NCBI RefSeq assembly: GCF_035818635.1
Contig: NZ_JAYLLH010000005.1
Span: 1-64,000, forward strand
Length of the DNA: 64,000 nucleotides
Reading direction: 5' to 3'
DNA from: Mesobacterium_A hydrothermale
Lineage (GTDB): Bacteria > Pseudomonadota > Alphaproteobacteria > Rhodobacterales > Rhodobacteraceae
This document shows positions 15,001-21,000 of this stretch, piece by piece (within the stretch, counting starts at the first letter, position 1; the number at the start of each line of letters is the position of its first letter). The position numbers and the translations under genes were made by a program. The notes below the pieces were generated by a model, which was not told the DNA's origin, did no database searches, and saw only the letters and a list, made by a program, of their open reading frames with translations.

Positions 15001-18000
15001 CGGCCAACGACCTGTCCGGCATGGACGGCGATGACCTGATCGAAGGCCGTGGCGGCGCCGATACGCAGACAGGTGGAGACGGTGACGATACGCTGTCGGG
15101 TGGCGCCGGGGGCGACAGCCTTTCGGGCGGGGCGGGCCGCGACTGGGCGTCGTACGAATTTGGCACCGAAGCCGTACAAGTCTCTCTGGCCGGTGGCACG
15201 GCCACGGGGGGTGACGCGCAGGGCGACACGCTGACCGGGATCGAAAACCTGCTGGGCGGCGATGCGGCGGACCAGCTGGAAGGCGACGGCAGTGACAACG
15301 CCCTGTCGGGCGGGCGCGGCGATGACACGCTGATCGGGCTTGGCGGCAATGACACATTGTCGGGCGGGCGCGGCGCCGATGACCTGCGCGGGGGCGACGG
15401 CATTGATACCGCCGATTACAGCCTGTCGACCGAAGGCATCCGGATCGACCTTGCCGCAGGTACCGCGATCGGGGGCGATGCGGCGGGCGATACCCTGTCG
15501 GGGATCGAGATCATCGAGGCCAGCTATCACGACGACGTGCTGGCGGGTGACGCGGCTGACAACACCTTCCGGGGCAGCCGTGGCGCGGATGACATCGACG
15601 GGCGCGACGGGGTCGATACCGCCGATTACACCCGCGCCACCGAAGCGGTGGCCGTCAACCTGGCCACCGGGCAAGGCACCGCGGGCGAGGCCGCGGGCGA
15701 CCGGCTGACCAGTATCGAAAGGCTGCTGGGGTCGATCCACAACGACACGTTCACCGGCAGCGCGGGTGTTGATGTGTTCGACGGGCGGTTCGGGGCCGAC
15801 CTGCTGATCGGGGCCGGTGGCTCGGATCGCTACCTGTTCGGGTTCGACAGCGGCGCCGACACGATCATCGACACAGGCGATGCCAGCGATACCGACCAGC
15901 TGCGGCTGGGCGCGGGCATCGCCGAGAAAGACGTGTCGCTGCTGCGCGTGGGCGATGATCTGTTCGTCGAACTGGAACGCGACGATGGCTATCTGATCGA
16001 CACGGTAACCGTGACCGGGCACTTCCTTGGGACCGCGACGGGCATCGAACAGATCGTGTTCGAGGACGGCACGATCTGGGACCGCGCCGCGATGGACGCA
16101 CGCCTGCGCGACGGCCGGTTCAACGCGATGGACGACATCTTCCGCCTTGGGGTGGAAGACGAGGTTGCGATCATCGACCCGGCCGACCTGGTGCTGAACG
16201 ATGCCGAAACCGGGGTCGGGGATCTTGTGCTGGTGTCGGTTCAGGCGGCACAGGATGGCAGCGTGTCGATCAATTCCGATGGCATGATCGAATTCCTTGG
16301 CGCTCAGGATTTCAATGGCGATGCGTTCTTTGCCTATACCGTGCGTGACCCAATGGGCCGGGACTCCACCGCCCGGGTCGAGGTCAACCTGTCGCCTGTG
16401 AACGACGCCCCCGTCGCGGTGGACGACCCGTTGCAATACGGGATCGAAGATGTGCCGTTGCGCATCCGGATCGAGAACCTGCTGGCAAATGATTATGATG
16501 TCGACGGCGACGCGGAATCGGAAAAGCTGCGCATCGTGTCGCTGCAACCGCTGACCAACGCCGATGGCGAGGCTCTGCGTCCTTATGAGGACAAGGACAA
16601 TTACGACGGCCCTGCCACCGATATGACGTGGAAGATCGACGGCAAATACATCGAACTGCTGTCGCGGCCCGACCACTTTGGCTTTGCCGGGTTCCGCTAT
16701 GTTCTGGAAGACGGCGACGGCGCACAGTCGACGGCGGATGTCGAGGTCTACCTTGCCCCGGTCAACGACGCACCGCGCATCCGAGACGGTGCGGAATGGG
16801 CCAAGTTGGGCGAGACAACGACCTTCACCGTCGATCAGATGATGCGCAAGGTCTATGATGTCGAGGACGACGGGTTCACCTTTGTCGGTTTGCACATCGG
16901 TGCCGATGGCAATGCGTCCTTCAACGGGACAGAGGTGTTCGACGCCGCCCAGGGCCTGGTGCATTTCACCCCGGACGCATTGGGCGACGCGCATATTTCG
17001 TTTGACGTGATCGATGATCTCGGGGCCGAGGCGACGCTGGACTTCAATATCCAGGTCCGGCCGCAGAACCTGCCGCCGTCGGCAAAAGACGATCGCGGGT
17101 TCCGTCTGTTGCAGGACGGTGTGATCACCATCGACCCGGCGGACCTGCTGGCCAATGACACCGATCCCGACGACGATGTGTTGGTCTTCGATAGCGTTTA
17201 CCGCTTTGCCGAGAACGGCAAGGTGCGGGTCAATGCCGATGGCATGATCGAATTCGCGGCGCGGTCCGACTACAACGGCGCGGCAAGTTTCGAATACACG
17301 ATCAGCGATGGCCGGGGCGGGTTCGACAGCGCGGTCGTGCACCTGACCATTCTGCCGGTCAACACCGGACCGGAGCTGCGGGGCGACGTTGTGACCGGGC
17401 TGGAGGATGGCCCGCTCTACGTGATCCCGGCCGAGGCGTTCGGCAACGACCTGGACCTTGACGGCGATGTGCTGTTCTTTGAAAGCGCGGCATTGCTGGG
17501 CGAACTGACACAGCAATACCTGTCGCCAAACTACACCGTGCGCGCCACCGCGCCGAACAATGCCGACCTGCCCGACTGGCTGAGCTTCGACGCCGCGACG
17601 ATGACCTTTACCGGCGACGTGCCTGCCGATCACGAAGGCCCGGTCGAGGTGGCGGTGTTCCTGACCGATCCGTCGAACGGTGGCGTTCATGTGGCGCGGT
17701 TCAGTTGGTCCAGCCCCAGCCACAAGGCCGACCTGTCGACGGGTGTCAGCGTCGAGGCACAGGTTCTGGACGGTTTCCGGATCCGCGAGGCGTTCGACTG
17801 GAGCCTGGATGACACCGGTGCCGGTATCGCCAGCTTCGATATTTCCGACGGGGTGTTCAGCGCGCAGGTCAACGGTGGGCGGGCCCTGCCGTCCTGGCTG
17901 GTGTTTGACGACGCGACCCGCAGCCTGTCGATGTCGGATTTCGGGGTCGAGGATACCGACAGCCCCGCGCGCGTGCAGATCGTCTTTACCCCCGGCGCCC

Positions 18001-21000
18001 GGCCCGATCTGCCGGACGATGTCTATTACGCGACGGACCGTGGCTTTACGCTCGAATTCGTCATCGACCCGACCGATCCGCAACTGGATGCGTTCAACGC
18101 GGTTCTGGCCGGTGATCCGTCGCTGGAAGGCGCGGGGCTGTTCGGGCTGGACCTGAGCTCTGCCCCGACGCTGACGGTTGCGCGCGAAAGCGGCGCGCCG
18201 CTGGATGACTGGTTGTCGTTCGATGCCGGCACGCTCAGCTTCTCAGGCCTGCCGCCGTCGCGCTATGTGGGTGCGGTGCCGGTGCGGATCGACGTGGCGG
18301 GCGACGGAGCCCTGCCCGCCATGTCGCTGATCACCGAGGCGGTGGTCGACGAAACCTTTGCCGTCATCACGCCGGGCAACGACACGCCCTTCGCGGTCAG
18401 GGACCTGCCGGAACGGATCGACCTGACCGCGCCCGGGGATTTCACCGGCGCGATTGCCCTGACCTATACCGCAGAGGACGAAAAGGGCGGGCAGTCCGAC
18501 GCACCCGCCAGCATCGTGTTCAACGTCACGCCAACACGCGAACTGGCGGTGGCGGGCGAAGATCGGGTCGACCTGTTCGAAGGCGGCAGTGTCACGTTCA
18601 ACGTCGCGGACCTGCTGCTGAACGACCGTGACGACGACGGCGATCCGCTGCGGATCACCGGCTTCGGGACGGCGGCCAACGGCACGGTCGTCGTGACCCC
18701 CGGCATGGTGACCATCGCGGCGCCGGCCGGTTTGGCACCGCTGCCCGGTGGCACATGGTCCGCTGCGCTGGCCGGGAGGGACGCGCTGCCCGACTGGATG
18801 AGCGTGGATGCTGCGACGGGTGCGCTAACCGCGGTGATTCCGTTGGATTTGACCGGCAGCTATGACGTGGTCTTTGCGAACACCGATGGCACGGTCACCC
18901 GGTCGGACACCGTCACCGCATTCTTCGACGGCAACGCCGGAGCGGTGGTCAGCTATACGCCCGATCCCGCCTTTGCGGGCGAAGAAAGCCTGACGTACAC
19001 CCTGACCGACGATGCCGAGGGGCCGGTGACGGGGACGGTCCTTCTTGACGTCGCGTCGCTGCTCGATCCGCCGATTGCGGCGACCGACCGGTTTGATGCC
19101 TACGAGGATGGCACGCTGGTGCTGACGCCGGACATGTTGTTGGCCAATGACAGCGACGTCGACGGCGACCCGATCCGGTTCCTGGGCGTTGACGGTGGCG
19201 TAAACGGCACCGTCATGCTGGACGGTGACCAGATCACCTTTACCCCCGATCCGGATTTTGCCGGGCAGGCAAGTTTCACCTATCGCGTGACCGACGACCG
19301 CCACGGCGAAAGTATCGGCACGGTCGAGGTTTCGGTGATCTCGACCAACCAGGCCCCCGAGGCCGTCACCGACATCTTCGCCGCAACCGAGGATACGCCT
19401 TACGAATTCACGATCACCGACCTGTTGGCCAACGACACCGATCCTGACGGAGATACGCTGACCTTTGTCAAACTGTCCGGCGAGGGGCGCGACGGTCGGA
19501 TCCTGGAATTGCCGGACGGGCGGTACCAGTTCGTGCCGGATGAAAACGTCACCGGGCAAGTCAGCTTCAGCTATATCGTCACCGATGGTCGGCTGCGCGA
19601 TACCGGCACGATCAGCTTCGACATTGCCCCGGTCAACGACGCGCCGATTGCAAACCCCGACGGGTTCTTCCTGGGCGACCAGGACGCGCCCATCGTTGTC
19701 GATTTCGCCGACCTGCTGATCAATGACCGCGATGTCGAGGGCGACGCGTTTTCCATTGTCGAGGTGTTCGACGGCGACAACGGCACGGTTTACCGCGACG
19801 GTGAAACCGCAGTGTTCCAGGGGCGTCCTGGATATTTCGGCGATGGCGGGTTCAGCTATCGCGTGACGGATGTGCATGGCGCGACCAGTATCGGCTATGC
19901 GCAGGTTCTGGTGCTGCCGCTGTTCGACGTGCCAGTCGCGGTGTCCGACGATGGATATGAGATGCTGGAAGACAGCTATCTCGATCTCGACCCGGCCGAC
20001 TTGATGGCCAACGATGACATCCCGCTGGGGTCCGAGGTGATCTTCCTCGGGCTCAGCGCCGGCTTTGGTCACGTCGGAAATGCCACCGTGGCAGAGCTGG
20101 ACAATGGGCTGTGGCGGGTGACCACCGCGCCCGATTTCTTTGGCGAACTGGTGCTGCGGTACGCGCTGACGAACGAAACCGGGTTCGAGGTGCCGACAAC
20201 CGTCACCATCGACGTGATCGGCACCGCCGATGCGCCCGGGGCCGGGGACGACCAGCTGACCATCCTCGAAGATCTGCAGACCGCGATTTTCGTGACCGAG
20301 TTGCTGGCCAATGACAGCGATCCGGATCGGCAGGGATTTGCCCTGACCCGCCTGCTGGACGCCGAGGGCGTGACCGTCGAACTGACAGCGGACGGGCAGG
20401 TTCTGATCACCCCGCCGGACGGGTTCCACGGCGATGCCTGGTTCGAGTATGAAATCGCCGACAGCGACGGACTGACCGATACCGCGCGGGTCAGCGTCCG
20501 GGTCGAGGCGCAGAACGATGCGCCGGTCATCACCGATCCCGGTCTGCTTCTGGCTGACAAGGGCGCGGCGGTTGCCATTACCCTGCCCGCCGGCACGGTT
20601 GTCGATCCCGATGGCGATGCGCTGGTCGTTGAACTGCGCAGCCCGGGGGGTGCGGCGCTGCCCGACTGGCTGGCCTTCGAACCCGCGACGCAGACCCTGA
20701 CCGGCCAGCCGCCAGACGGGTTCTCGGGCGATGTGGCGCTAGAGCTGTTTGTCAGCGACGGGCAGGCAGAGGTGATCCAGGCCCTGACCCTGCGCATCCC
20801 GGCCGCCGATGGCAACTCTGCGCCGGTCCTCGCAGCCCCCGTCGCCGACCAGCACGCGACAGAGGACGCTGCCTTTGCCCTGACCCTGCCGTCGGATCCG
20901 TTCACCGATGCGGATGGCGATGCCTTGGCCTTTGCGCTGTCGCTGGCCGATGGCGGCGCGCTGCCCGCGTGGATGGCGTTCGACGCCGTGACGCTGGCCC

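Noticed and set aside
14160..18083. Minus-strand open frame of about 1300 codons under the cadherin-like region
   Set aside because: Same reason: antisense to clear cadherin-like domains in a GC-rich gene with few stop codons.
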